Source: Psychrobacter nivimaris (GTDB taxonomy: Bacteria; Pseudomonadota; Gammaproteobacteria; Pseudomonadales; Moraxellaceae). From it: a DNA stretch of 64,000 bases. Shown one piece after another: positions 37,892 to 47,381 of the stretch (its first letter is position 1; each line of letters starts with the position of its first letter). The DNA lies in NCBI RefSeq assembly GCF_009812035.1, contig NZ_VZIZ01000004.1:18552-82551 (forward strand), read 5' to 3'. The position numbers were made by a program, and so were the translations under genes. The notes below the pieces were generated by a model. It was given only the letters and a program-made list of their open reading frames with translations. It ran no database searches and had not been told where the DNA came from.

Positions 37892-39208
37892 TTAATGACT
37901 AGGGCTCACCACCAGCACGTTATCCAAACCTCGCCACATAGCATCCACACTATCAGCTGATGTTTCTATACACAACACTATCAAATCCCAATCACTAGGC
38001 TCAACGTTATAAGCAAAATTGGTCATACCAAGCCCGTAATTGTCGCTAAAGCTTAGCATCGTAGTAATCGCTCCACCAAGCGCAATCGGTGAGCGGGTTA
38101 ATGCGCTAAAATTAACCATGGACGCTGTATCTCCGCTCAGTTTTTTAGACTCTGTTTCAAGCCATTCAGCCAATAAAAATGGCAGCCAAACAAACTCATT
38201 GCTACCCAATACTAGGATTCTTTTTGGTAGCTGAGTAACATCAAACTTTTCTTGGCTATTGAAGCGCGTAAATGCAGTCTGAAAACTCGAAAGATAGTTA
38301 GCAAACCCCTTTGTACTGTCTAGCGTTGGAAAACGCCCCCAGTTGCCCGTATCACCGAGCGCCTGACTACCAGCGGCAGTAGTATCAACCGATGGCATCG
38401 AAATGGGTTCAGGATTGGGTGCGTCTGTCCATTGCCATGCGCCAGACAGTAAATGATGGCGATGAAACTCAATACCAGCGAGACGATCTGCCATACGTGC
38501 AGGCTTAGCATCTGACTGTGGATTAGGTGTTTCTTGATCTAATGACCAGTCGACCAATGTTGTTAGATGCACTTGCTCTAACTGGGTCAGTCCTGCTTCA
38601 CGTAAGGCAGTGACGACATTAACACAGGTATTGCCCGTTGAGGCTTCATCATCGACCATAATCAGTGTTTTACTAGCCAGTAGCTGCGCTTGAGTAACGC
38701 TATCTTTGCTCTGATAAATCAAATGCTGGCTAGCATGACTGTGGTCTTCACAAAATGTCGTCAGCAAGGAGTCGGTACCATTCGGATCACTACTTTCATC
38801 GTGCTGTGCATGACGCGTAGAGTTTAATAGCAGAGCTTGAGGATAGCGCGTTTGTAGCGCTTGATGTACACCAGCAGATAGACCAACAGCGGTCTCTGCC
38901 ATACCAATGACTAGGATAGGTTGAGGCAAGTGATTAGGCACTAAATCTGCCAAATTAGTAAATGCCTCTCGCATGTTGCTTGGCGCAACGGGAATATGAC
39001 GACCTAGTACTTTTGAGACAAACAAAAACGCTCGTTTTGGGTTGATACGCTGGGCAAATCCTAGCAAATCTTCTAATTGATAACGGTCGCGTTGTTCTAC
39101 GCCATTTTTATTAGTGGCTGATTTGTTAATGGCTGAGTTGGTTTGGTAAGTTAGATCTAGCGTACCACGGGGTAGGGTGATGGTCGTACTGTGTTGCTCA
39201 TTTAACAT
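37892..39208 (-). CDS. Phosphoribosyltransferase with TRSP domain
   Basis: 438 residues. An Orotate-PRTase-like domain (LLGFAQRINPKRAFLFVSKVLGRHIPV, ILVIGMAETAVGLSAGV, and the PRPP loop LIMVDDEASTGNTCVNV) is followed by a C-terminal TRSP-type part (GRFPTLDSTKG, KRILVLGSNEFVWLPFLLA, FSDNYGLGMTNFAYNV). This combination is known from Ter clusters, where it is predicted to make a nucleoside-like metabolite. AAGGAATATGA precedes the ATG. Confidence 0.85.
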   Translation of the reverse strand: MLNEQHSTTITLPRGTLDLTYQTNSAINKSATNKNGVEQRDRYQLEDLLGFAQRINPKRAFLFVSKVLGRHIPVAPSNMREAFTNLADLVPNHLPQPILVIGMAETAVGLSAGVHQALQTRYPQALLLNSTRHAQHDESSDPNGTDSLLTTFCEDHSHASQHLIYQSKDSVTQAQLLASKTLIMVDDEASTGNTCVNVVTALREAGLTQLEQVHLTTLVDWSLDQETPNPQSDAKPARMADRLAGIEFHRHHLLSGAWQWTDAPNPEPISMPSVDTTAAGSQALGDTGNWGRFPTLDSTKGFANYLSSFQTAFTRFNSQEKFDVTQLPKRILVLGSNEFVWLPFLLAEWLETESKKLSGDTASMVNFSALTRSPIALGGAITTMLSFSDNYGLGMTNFAYNVEPSDWDLIVLCIETSADSVDAMWRGLDNVLVVSPSH

Positions 39209-39250
39209 TCATATTCCTTGGCGCTTTTATTTGTATGTCGTCGTAGATTT

Positions 39251-40477
39251 TTAACCTTGACAGCCAACTAGCCATAAGGCACTGCGACTTTGCTTGCTTA
39301 GCTGAGGTGTTGTAAGAGGCGTAGCACTGGTCAAATCAGTCGTGTGCTCCAAACTGATGCCAGCGCTCGCCAGTAGGGCAGATAATAACTGAAATTTCAC
39401 TGCATAGTTCATATTTTGTGCATGTTCATGAACCAGACTTGATGTGACCATACCGACGACCTCTCCAGTCGGCAATAATAAAGGACTACCACTCGATCCA
39501 GGCTGAATGGGTGCGGTGAATTGCATATGACGGATATCGTTATTTAAACCTATCAATCCTGATATACAGCCTTGGGTGACTTGCAGTTGGCTACTCAGTC
39601 CTGATAACGGAAACCCTAGTGTGGTAATGGTCTCACCCAATATATCAACACATTGCTGCGCCAATGGGAGGTAGCTAGGTAAAGGATCGCTAACTCTAAT
39701 AATAGCTGAATCACTTCCGATATCGCTAAGTACAACTTGTGCCTCGCGATCAGGCTGACCTTGCTGACGTACGCCAACCATCGCTGCTGACTCAATCACA
39801 TGATAGCAGGTGAGCAGATGATAGGGATCAATAGCAAACGCTGTTCCTGTCCAAGTCTCGCCTGCTTGTACTTGACGAGGAGGGCGAGCTTCGTTGTTTG
39901 GTTGAGTACGCTGCTGCTGTTGAGCTTCTTGAATAAGCGTATGTGTGCTAGGTGGACGAACATCCAGACTAACCTGTACATGATGTTCAAGACTCGCTAA
40001 GCCATGCGTTGATGCCTCGCCAAGCGCTCGACATTTGAACTGTTCATTACGCTGATATATTTCTAATATAATCGCTGCTTTGACATGCCGATCGTTTGTT
40101 GTGAAGTTATAGTGAATATCCCCGTTGTTGAGCGTGAGGCTTACGTCGTTCAACTCTACCGCTGGCAAGTTTAGGCTTGGCTCATGATAAACATAAGCAA
40201 TCAGTTGTAAGAAACTAACATTATTTTTATTAAATAACTGGGGTAAATCTAACTGCCATGCGCTTGGATTATCCTTGTTATCGAGCTGAGCCCAGTCCTT
40301 AGACTCATGTAAATAAGCAGGACTACAAACTGCTTTACGATTTGCATCTAATGGCAACCACAATAGCCCAAGCTGCTGTCCAAACTCTAATGGTTTAGTA
40401 GTAGAAAATGCGATCGAACATTTGGTGTTTTCGATAACAGTATTGGCACCTAGCACTAATTCGACTTGCTTCGACAT
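39251..40477 (-). CDS. TerD-like domain fused to a trypsin-like serine protease
   Basis: 408 residues from the ATG at 40477 (AAGGA 6 bases upstream; the preceding GTG is too close). The N-terminal ~180 residues are TerD-like (VELVLGANTVIENT, AAIILEIYQRNEQFKCRALGEAS). After a Gln-rich linker comes a chymotrypsin-fold protease with GTAFAIDPYHLLTCYHVIES (His), IGSDSAIIRV (Asp) and APIQPGSSGSPLLL (Ser). No signal peptide, so presumably cytosolic. First gene of the leftward operon. Confidence 0.85.
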   Translation of the reverse strand: MSKQVELVLGANTVIENTKCSIAFSTTKPLEFGQQLGLLWLPLDANRKAVCSPAYLHESKDWAQLDNKDNPSAWQLDLPQLFNKNNVSFLQLIAYVYHEPSLNLPAVELNDVSLTLNNGDIHYNFTTNDRHVKAAIILEIYQRNEQFKCRALGEASTHGLASLEHHVQVSLDVRPPSTHTLIQEAQQQQRTQPNNEARPPRQVQAGETWTGTAFAIDPYHLLTCYHVIESAAMVGVRQQGQPDREAQVVLSDIGSDSAIIRVSDPLPSYLPLAQQCVDILGETITTLGFPLSGLSSQLQVTQGCISGLIGLNNDIRHMQFTAPIQPGSSGSPLLLPTGEVVGMVTSSLVHEHAQNMNYAVKFQLLSALLASAGISLEHTTDLTSATPLTTPQLSKQSRSALWLVGCQG

Positions 40478-41198
40478 CACATTTCCTTAGTTTATTTGCG
40501 CGATTATAATTATTTTTATTGTTTAATGATTTTATCCTTGAGACTAAATTCTGACTACATAAAGGGTTTTGATTTTATTTTGAACCTATCATTCTACAAA
40601 GAGAAAACATTAATAGGGGTTTTAATATACAGTTAAGATTAATTGCATAATAGATATATCAAGATATATAGGTTGAAATAGTTTCGGGATTCCTTTTAAT
40701 AATTAATTACTTTTAGGAAATAATGATGAAGTTTTACAGTCTAGCCATTTGTCGGCTAATGGAGCCACTTATCGGACAAAGCCATATAGTGTATTGCTAC
40801 AAAACAGGATTCCGGTGATAATACAGTCAAAATCTATTGCTATTTAGTAACTCTACTGTGACCAAATATTATCTGTAAAGTTTAAAAATAGGATCTGATT
40901 CAAACCTATTAATTCTAATCTTATTTTCAAGCTTGTTACTGTTTCTCGATTAATGAATTTCTAGTAGTTAGAGCACTTGTATGCTTAATAACTATAAAAG
41001 TCGAAGTTTCACCTACTGAATATATTTCATTTCTTATAATATAAAAGATATACAAAAACTATTGTGTGGTTGATGTCTGAATATTTTTTATATTGTGAGA
41101 AAGTCAGTTGGTGGACCTTTGAGACGTTATTCACATCAGTTTATCTAGATAGCTTGTTATAAGAAAGCGTAGCAGTATTTTAAGAAAAGGAGTGCTCT
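40478..41198. other. Long AT-rich intergenic region between divergent Ter-region genes
   Basis: About 720 bases without a credible gene. It must hold the promoter of the five-gene leftward operon and that of the V4R-like gene. Its length suggests extensive regulation or a decayed gene. A 31-codon ORF at 40723-40818 with AGGA 4-7 bases upstream is the only candidate and is weak. Confidence 0.5.
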
Positions 41199-41906
41199 GT
41201 GAAATTCTCTTGTGCATTAGAAACATCTTCTGAACGTATTCGCCTGGTCAATGTTATTTCGCCGCTTATCAAAGCAGGTTATCAGCTGGTCTCCCAAAAG
41301 CAAGAACCTTCAGAGAATGGTGGTAACATCATTCATGTGATCGCAAGAAGTCTAGGCTCTAAGACACAGGCAGATCTAATCGAGGATTTATCTTCAATTG
41401 AAGGCTGTACGCTTTTTAATTTAGAAATAGATGAAGAGGGCGGATCGTCAGCTGCCCCTGCAAAGAAGACATTGGATGAGAAAAGCGTCTTATCAGCCAT
41501 CGGTGCTTATTACCCTAAAATAGCAGATATTGTCAGTCAGTATGAAGATAGTTTGCCTATTGAGCGACGTATGACTGCATTGCAGGAGTTGGGTCGTAAG
41601 GTTGGTGGCGGTATTTACCAGCGTGATTATTCACTTGGTAGTCCACTGAAGATGCCTACTACGATCACTCGTGAACTTGTGCCAGCACTAAAAGGTCTGT
41701 CTAAAGTTAAAGCAAAGAATAATGTGATCTATTTAATCAAATGTCCGTTCTGTAAGTCGTCAGACCATACTCACTCAGGATGCCATTTTATTGTAGGTTA
41801 TATAGAAGGCTTTTTGGCAAGCAACCCCGCTATAGATGTGGTTCAGGTTGAAGAGACTAACTGCGGCGCCGGTAGTACCAATATTTGTGAATTTACCATT
41901 GGGTAG
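41199..41906 (+). CDS. Unknown protein with V4R-like C-terminal domain
   Basis: 235 residues. The first ~75 look like an ACT-type fold (ERIRLVNVISPLIKAGYQLVS). The last ~85 resemble the V4R (4-vinyl reductase) small-molecule-binding domain, with the cysteine pattern LIKCPFCKSSDHTHSGCHFIVGY and VEETNCGAGSTNICEFTI, which may bind a metal or heme-like ligand. GTG start at 41199 with AAAAGGAG just upstream. No known Ter protein matches. It precedes an MHYT gene by 126 bases. Confidence 0.6.
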   Translation: MKFSCALETSSERIRLVNVISPLIKAGYQLVSQKQEPSENGGNIIHVIARSLGSKTQADLIEDLSSIEGCTLFNLEIDEEGGSSAAPAKKTLDEKSVLSAIGAYYPKIADIVSQYEDSLPIERRMTALQELGRKVGGGIYQRDYSLGSPLKMPTTITRELVPALKGLSKVKAKNNVIYLIKCPFCKSSDHTHSGCHFIVGYIEGFLASNPAIDVVQVEETNCGAGSTNICEFTIG

Positions 41907-42032
41907 GAAAAATTGTGTATAGATAATTTCATGTCTATGCAAAAAAAATCAACGAGCGAATGACGCACCGTGTTGCAATAAAAGTAACGTTATTTGACTC
42001 AATTCTTATGATAGATAAAAGGCAAAAAAATA

Positions 42033-42770
42033 ATGGAAGTTGAATATAACTTACTTTTGGTGTTGGTCTCATACGCCATTGCAGTATTTGGTTCTTATGT
42101 TGGCTTAAACCTTGCCATTCGAGTACCTTCTGCTAAGCCAGGAACGGATTTGTATTTTTGGGTAGCGTTATCATCGATTGCTATCGGTGGTGCGATTTGG
42201 TCTATGCATTATATCGGTATGATGGCTGTAGACATGAAAATGCCTGTGACTTATGACTTGGGCCTGACGATTGTCTCAATGCTACTCGCGATTTGTTTCG
42301 TTGCAGTCGGTATTGTCATCGTAGGTCGCGGTGAACCAAGCGTTGCTAAGTTAATCGGTGGCGGCGTGCTTACTGGACTGGGTGTTGCAGCCATGCATTA
42401 TACCGGTATGGCTTCTATGCAAATGGACGCTACCATGTCATATAATATACCGCTACTTATCTTATCGATTGTGATTGCTATTGCAGCTGCTATCGCTGCA
42501 CTATGGTTGGCATTCAATCTACGTGGTACAGTACAGCGTTTTGGTAGTGCCTTCATCATGGGTCTGGCAGTTTGTGGTATGCATTACACTGGTATAGCCG
42601 CGACGGAAATGACGATGATGGATCACTCGATGTCTATGGATTATACGCATGCAGGTGCCATCTCTTCATCAATTATGATCTTCATCGGTTCAGCAATCGT
42701 ATTAAGCTTATTATGGGTCATTGCTTCTAAAAATGCACCTAAGCAAGCAACATTAGCGTTTGGCGAGTAA
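42033..42770 (+). CDS. MHYT-domain integral membrane sensor-like protein
   Basis: 245 residues, seven predicted helices. Three MHYT signatures are present: WSMHYIGMMAVDM, AAMHYTGMASMQM and CGMHYTGIAATEM, each with methionine and histidine residues thought to bind copper or sense O2, CO or NO. No output domain (GGDEF, kinase or HTH) follows, so it would need a partner. Codirectional with the V4R-like gene. Terminator follows. Confidence 0.87.
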   Translation: MEVEYNLLLVLVSYAIAVFGSYVGLNLAIRVPSAKPGTDLYFWVALSSIAIGGAIWSMHYIGMMAVDMKMPVTYDLGLTIVSMLLAICFVAVGIVIVGRGEPSVAKLIGGGVLTGLGVAAMHYTGMASMQMDATMSYNIPLLILSIVIAIAAAIAALWLAFNLRGTVQRFGSAFIMGLAVCGMHYTGIAATEMTMMDHSMSMDYTHAGAISSSIMIFIGSAIVLSLLWVIASKNAPKQATLAFGE

Positions 42771-42813
42771 TTTTAAACGCTCATTTTTAATACTTTTTAA
42801 GAATGAAGATAAT

Positions 42814-42851
42814 AAAAAGGTTTTTAGATATTAATCTAAAAACCTTTTTTT
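42814..42851. terminator. Bidirectional terminator between MHYT gene and ATP-grasp gene
   Basis: A5, GGTTTTTAGAT paired with ATCTAAAAACC around ATTA, T7. Confidence 0.88.
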
Positions 42852-42899
42852 GTGTCTGTTCAAATCATCTGCTAACCACGTGCATGCTTAGCAGGCTAT

Positions 42900-44051
42900 T
42901 TATTCATCATCCTTTTCAATTTTGACACTCATCATAATAGAGCGTACTTGGCATGGTTCAATATGCTGAATATTGGTCTCTAAGTTAGGTTTCTCTGACA
43001 AGCCTAACCAATAAGAAAATCCGACTTGCGTTAAGTCGATCCCACTATGAGAGGTATACCCAATACCACCTGATGGGCGGCTATTAATCTCAAGAACACG
43101 GTGCTGACCGCTATCATCAGCTTTGGTTTGTACACTGACGATACCATCACAGCCAAAAGACCTAATCAAAGGGATTACAACATCCATGACAGACTGCTCA
43201 TAACCAACATGTTGTATTTTTCCTGTTTTATGACGAGTGACAGCAGCTAGGACTTCGCCATATTCACAGACCACATCGATAGAGTACTCTTGCCCTGACA
43301 AATAAGGCATGAGCAACATTGGAATAGGGCGCTCGTGTACCATTTGGCTGTTGGTATAAGCATTTACAAACTGGGCCGTATTAATTTTTTTCTCTTCAGT
43401 GAAGTATAAATGCTCAAAGCTATCGTACGCAGTACTATCTGCTTTACCCGTGTCTAGTCGCCAAAACCCTTGGGCAAAAATACCGACAACAGGTTTGACG
43501 CATAGAGGTTGGTTACCATGCTCGGCTAATAAAGCCTCAAGCTCCGCCGTATTGTCAAAAAGCCATGCGTCTGCCACTGGAATGTTATGAGTGTGACAAT
43601 GCTGCATAAAAGCAAATTTATCATCGATTGATTCTAGTGCTGTTACGCTGGTTGCGCCCGTCAATAAGCGAATACCAGCAGCGTCAAATTTTTCACGATG
43701 CGCTTCATAATCAATACCATTGCGTCCAGTCAGCAGTACTTTTACGTTATTCTTTTGAGCTTGTTCCAATACGAATTGCCAGCGTGGTATAGCAGTTTCA
43801 TTAGTCATTTGGATATCAGTATCTACAATCGAGTCAGATGGCTCGCGATAAACCATATCGGCAAATTCGAAAATCTCAGGTCTATTATGACGGTGTGAGG
43901 CAATAACTTGAAAAGGGTTTTTTGAAGGACTGCTTGATTTGTTCTTTAGACTTTGTAAGCTCTCTAACATATCACGCTGGCTAGATTGTCCTTCAGCTAA
44001 CCACGCCGCTACTGGTATTGAAGGGTTACTATTGTCAGCAAGATTATTCAT
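42900..44051 (-). CDS. ATP-grasp enzyme of Ter cluster
   Basis: 383 residues. ATP-grasp fold: DKFAFMQHCHTHNIPVADAWLF, QPLCVKPVVGIFAQGFWRLD with the ATP-binding lysine, PMLLMPYLSGQEYSIDVVC with the GQEYSIDV strand, and the metal-binding HRVLEINSRPSGGIGY. It probably forms a carboxylate-amine bond in the Ter metabolite pathway. It is divergent from the TerD-fusion gene and convergent with the MHYT gene, so is not in the five-gene operon. Confidence 0.85.
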   Translation of the reverse strand: MNNLADNSNPSIPVAAWLAEGQSSQRDMLESLQSLKNKSSSPSKNPFQVIASHRHNRPEIFEFADMVYREPSDSIVDTDIQMTNETAIPRWQFVLEQAQKNNVKVLLTGRNGIDYEAHREKFDAAGIRLLTGATSVTALESIDDKFAFMQHCHTHNIPVADAWLFDNTAELEALLAEHGNQPLCVKPVVGIFAQGFWRLDTGKADSTAYDSFEHLYFTEEKKINTAQFVNAYTNSQMVHERPIPMLLMPYLSGQEYSIDVVCEYGEVLAAVTRHKTGKIQHVGYEQSVMDVVIPLIRSFGCDGIVSVQTKADDSGQHRVLEINSRPSGGIGYTSHSGIDLTQVGFSYWLGLSEKPNLETNIQHIEPCQVRSIMMSVKIEKDDE

Positions 44052-44339
44052 AATTCTCTCAGCGTTATCGTTAGGTGTAGGGGAGTGGGCAAGTCAATAT
44101 TGCTACTGCAAATCTAGTAGTAATATTAGCAAAGGTATACGGTTTAATAGGACGTATTATATACAAATGATATGCGTTATAAACGCCTCTAATAAAATAG
44201 TCATAAGGATTTGTAAGGATAACTTTATCGCTTATATCGCGATTGTCTGGTTCAAAACTTTCATAATATCCATGCTACTATATGATGATAGTTGGCATGA
44301 CAATGACAACAGCATAATAAATAATCTAAAGGACGTATG

Positions 44340-45614
44340 ATGAGTCAAAACCAACCTCAAAAACTAATTGCAGGTGCTAATGCGCCACTACCGACTGACA
44401 ATATTAGCATTCGTATTTTAAGCCAAAATGCCATCGATTGTGCCGCTTATCGTCTGACTAATGACGGAAAAGTACGCGGTGATGGTGACATGATATTTTA
44501 TGGTCAGACACGTAGCGATGATGGTAGTGTTAGCTTCCGTGGTCATGACAGTGATGGGTTTTTTGATATTAATTTGTCTGCACAGCCTGCGAGCATTGAG
44601 AAAATTGCCCTAGCGTTCTCTAGTGCGCAAACATTGTCACAAATTGGCAATGTGGACATTCAAGTCTTACAGGGTAGTCAGGTGCTAATGACCTGTCAAC
44701 TGAGTAGTGCTGGACGTAATGAAAAGGCCATTATATTGGCTGAATGCTATCGCAGACAAGGAAACTGGAAATTTCGTTTTATCGCCCAAGGTTTTGAGGG
44801 AGGGTTAAAACCTTTATCTGAGCATTTTGGTGTGGAAATTGCTGATGAAGCGCCTGCCCAAAATCATAACCCTGCACAAAGCCAACCTCAACCTATCAAC
44901 ACTCAGCGACCAATCAATACGCAAAAAGCAAGCAGCACGTCTCAAGCCAACAACCCGCCACCAATCCCTGTAAGTCCTTCGATTAACTTAAGTAAGATAA
45001 CGTTAACTAAAAACCAATCTAGCATTAATCTTAAAAAACGTGATGATTTTGGCAAAATTTCGGTCAATTTAGATTGGAATCAACGCCCCCAAAGTGATAG
45101 AGCAGCGCCCAAGAAAGGGATACTGGGAGATCTGTTTAAGCAGCATCAATCAAGCGGTATCGATTTAGATGTCGGCGCTATGATTCATCTAAAAAATGGT
45201 GAAAAAACCCTGATTCAAGCGTTGGGCAATCGCTTTGGTAGCTTGCAATCAGCGCCTTATGTTTGCTTACGTGCGGATGATAGAACGGGGCAGGTAAGCG
45301 GCGGTGAATGGCTAGATATTAACGGTCAGCAATGGTCACAGATTGAAGAAGTATTTATCTTTGCGTTTATTTACGAAGGCGCACCTAACTGGGAAAAAAC
45401 CGATGGGGTTGTGACTATTCATGTCCCAGAGCAATCGCCGATTGAGACACGTTTGACCGAAGGTGCTGGTAATCTACCAATGTGTGCCATTGCCCGCTTG
45501 GTCAATCAACAAGGCAGTATCAATGTTGAGCGTATCAACCAATACTTCAAAGGTCACCAAGAAATGGACAAAGCATTTAACTGGGGCTTTAGTTGGAAGC
45601 GTGGACGTAAATAG
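44340..45614 (+). CDS. Two-domain TerD-family protein
   Basis: 424 residues. An N-terminal TerD domain (LTNDGKVRGDGDMIFYGQTRSDDGSV, AIILAECYRRQGNWKFRFIAQGFEGGLKPL) is joined through a Pro/Gln/Asn-rich linker at about 182-220 to a second TerD-like domain (NLKKRDDFGKISVNLDWNQR, SGIDLDVGAMIHLKNGEKT, VVTIHVPEQSPIETRL). TerD domains bind calcium and are tied to tellurite and phage resistance. The ATG at 44340 has AAAGGA 6 bases upstream; one at 44337 is also possible. Confidence 0.85.
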   Translation: MSQNQPQKLIAGANAPLPTDNISIRILSQNAIDCAAYRLTNDGKVRGDGDMIFYGQTRSDDGSVSFRGHDSDGFFDINLSAQPASIEKIALAFSSAQTLSQIGNVDIQVLQGSQVLMTCQLSSAGRNEKAIILAECYRRQGNWKFRFIAQGFEGGLKPLSEHFGVEIADEAPAQNHNPAQSQPQPINTQRPINTQKASSTSQANNPPPIPVSPSINLSKITLTKNQSSINLKKRDDFGKISVNLDWNQRPQSDRAAPKKGILGDLFKQHQSSGIDLDVGAMIHLKNGEKTLIQALGNRFGSLQSAPYVCLRADDRTGQVSGGEWLDINGQQWSQIEEVFIFAFIYEGAPNWEKTDGVVTIHVPEQSPIETRLTEGAGNLPMCAIARLVNQQGSINVERINQYFKGHQEMDKAFNWGFSWKRGRK

Positions 45615-45642
45615 TGTTTTTTAAGATCTAAATAATAAACAT

Positions 45643-45684
45643 AAAAGAGCGGCCCATCTACTGATAGATGGGCCATTCTCTTTT
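45643..45684. terminator. Bidirectional terminator between two TerD-family genes
   Basis: AAAAGAG and GGCCCATCTA pair with TAGATGGGCC and CTCTTTT around a CTGA loop, giving a long stem with small internal bulge and runs of A and T. Confidence 0.85.
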
Positions 45685-45737
45685 GAAATAAACTATTTAA
45701 CTATATTGGTAATAATCCAGTCAAAGTCTCAAGTCCA

Positions 45738-46346
45738 TTATGCATGCGGAGTAATAGCAGGCATTAAGTCGTGGAAAGTACGGCCAGAAGCTGTCTCGCC
45801 AATCGCATGCATTTTCCATTCATTGTTATGACGATAAACCTTTGCCATTACCATCGCTGTATGTCCACCTTGTGCAGACAAATTATAACGTGCTACTTCG
45901 CTATTATTATTGGCATTAACGATACGGCAAAACGCATTTTCTACGGTCTCAAACGTTTGACCAGTAAAGCTATTAACCGTGAATACCAATGAGACCACAT
46001 TAGCAGGTACTCTTGAGAGATCGACATTGATGACTTCATCATCGCCATCACCGTCGCCAGTACGGTTGTCACCAGTATGCACGATACTGCCGTCTTTCGA
46101 TTTTAGCTGACTGAACCAAATGGCATCGACCGCTTGCTTATTAGCATCAAACATAATGCATGAAGCATCTAAATCGATAGAGTCGCCGCCAGAACCGCCG
46201 CCGAATAATTTTCCTAAGAAACCACCTTTTTTATCCTGTAGCCCTTGCGCGACATCCCAGCCTAAACCCAATTTAACTTGAGTCAGCTCGCCACCAGCTT
46301 CTTTACTTAGGGAGATTTTTTGACCTTTTTGAAGACTAACTGCCAT
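45738..46346 (-). CDS. TerD-family protein (TerX/TerZ-like)
   Basis: 202 residues. TerD-fold: KISLSKEAGGELTQVKLGLGWDV, SIDLDASCIMFD, the calcium-site segment [18 protein letters not shown], and VYRHNNEWKMHAIGE. A 15-residue Gly/Lys-rich insertion (LGKLFGGGSGG) separates strand 1 and the DLDAS motif, as in TerX/TerZ members. AAGGATACTCAC precedes the ATG. Upstream lies the AIM24-like gene. Confidence 0.9.
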   Translation of the reverse strand: MAVSLQKGQKISLSKEAGGELTQVKLGLGWDVAQGLQDKKGGFLGKLFGGGSGGDSIDLDASCIMFDANKQAVDAIWFSQLKSKDGSIVHTGDNRTGDGDGDDEVINVDLSRVPANVVSLVFTVNSFTGQTFETVENAFCRIVNANNNSEVARYNLSAQGGHTAMVMAKVYRHNNEWKMHAIGETASGRTFHDLMPAITPHA

Positions 46347-46422
46347 GTGAGTATCCTTATAATAATTGTGAGTAAAACCGTTTAAAAATAAAGTTAGAAA
46401 TTGGTATAAATTGCGAAAGGTG

Positions 46423-47175
46423 CTATAAGATATTATCTAAAAAGCCACCACCGCCGCCACGTCCACCTGAGCTACTACCTAGGACGCTTTGTATCCAACC
46501 TTGATAACTGTCACGATTGCGCGAGCAAATAATGACTTTGCCACTTCCTGAGAAGTTCAGAACCATACCTTCGCCACTAGTGACAGAGTTGATGATATTG
46601 CTCATGATGCCTTTTTTCTTACTGGTCGAAACTGACAATTTGTATTCAAGATTTGAGTCCCAGCAGACCACATGACCGTTATCAATAATGACGTCTTTGT
46701 CTGGTGTGACATCAATCTCAAACAACGAGCCAAAACCAGATACCACGACTTGGCCTTGACCTTGGGTCTGCATCACCATAAAGCCGCCTGTATCACCGAA
46801 TACTGCACCGCCTAAATTACGCTGAATATTGGCTCTGATATCGACGCCAGTTTGGGCCGCGACAAACGCACCATCACTCAATGTATACTGCTGCTTGCCA
46901 ACTTCTATGATTTGCATATCACCATCAAGCGTGGGCGCAAGCAAACAGTCGCCCTCACCATTAACCGCTTCAATCTGCTGTTGGAACAACGATTCATCGT
47001 TTGCGAAGCGGCGCATCAGTGACTGCATCAGGCCGCCTTGTAGCTTACCTTTCAGCTCAAGATTTGACTCCATCATCACCATTGCATTGGCTTCACAATA
47101 AATTGAATCACCTTTTTTAAGATTACAATGCAAAAAAGGTTCAATAGTACCGATTAAACTGAATGTTGCGGCCAT
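46423..47175 (-). CDS. TIGR00266/AIM24-family protein
   Basis: 250 residues from the ATG at 47175 (AAGGA 10 bases upstream); a TTG three codons earlier is too close to it. All-beta AIM24 fold with FLHCNLKKGDSIYCEANAMVMM, GGAVFGDTGGFMVMQTQGQGQVVVSGFGSLFEIDV and a Gly-rich tail (SSSGGRGGGGGFLDNIL). The family often sits in Ter clusters; its role is unknown. Probably cotranscribed with the TerX-like gene. Confidence 0.87.
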   Translation of the reverse strand: MAATFSLIGTIEPFLHCNLKKGDSIYCEANAMVMMESNLELKGKLQGGLMQSLMRRFANDESLFQQQIEAVNGEGDCLLAPTLDGDMQIIEVGKQQYTLSDGAFVAAQTGVDIRANIQRNLGGAVFGDTGGFMVMQTQGQGQVVVSGFGSLFEIDVTPDKDVIIDNGHVVCWDSNLEYKLSVSTSKKKGIMSNIINSVTSGEGMVLNFSGSGKVIICSRNRDSYQGWIQSVLGSSSGGRGGGGGFLDNIL

Positions 47176-47275
47176 GGCTTGCAAATCCTTATTCTAATAT
47201 CTTTGTTAAATGCTCTTAATGTGTGCGTGTGCTTTTAGATGCTTTATAGATTTTAATGATAAGCCAATTAAATTT

Positions 47276-47316
47276 AAAGCCATCAAATGCGTTAAAGGGG
47301 CACACTTGATGGCTTA
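47276..47316 (-). terminator. Hairpin downstream of terD copy at 47382
   Basis: GCCATCAA and TTGATGGC form the stem, with a long loop of about 19 nt and only a short T stretch on the minus strand. Weak terminator or processing site. Confidence 0.4.
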
Positions 47317-47381
47317 TTAGATCATAACCAGACGTCTGATTATGATAATTGGCTTGCTAAACGTTTACGTTGGTTCTAACG

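Noticed and set aside
40723..40818. 31-codon ORF with AGGA upstream in the long Ter-region gap
   Set aside because: No recognisable features, short, and no neighbour overlap to support it.
43939..44340. 133-codon plus-strand ORF upstream of the TerD-fusion gene
   Set aside because: Mostly antisense to the ATP-grasp gene; no ribosome site and no protein-like family pattern.
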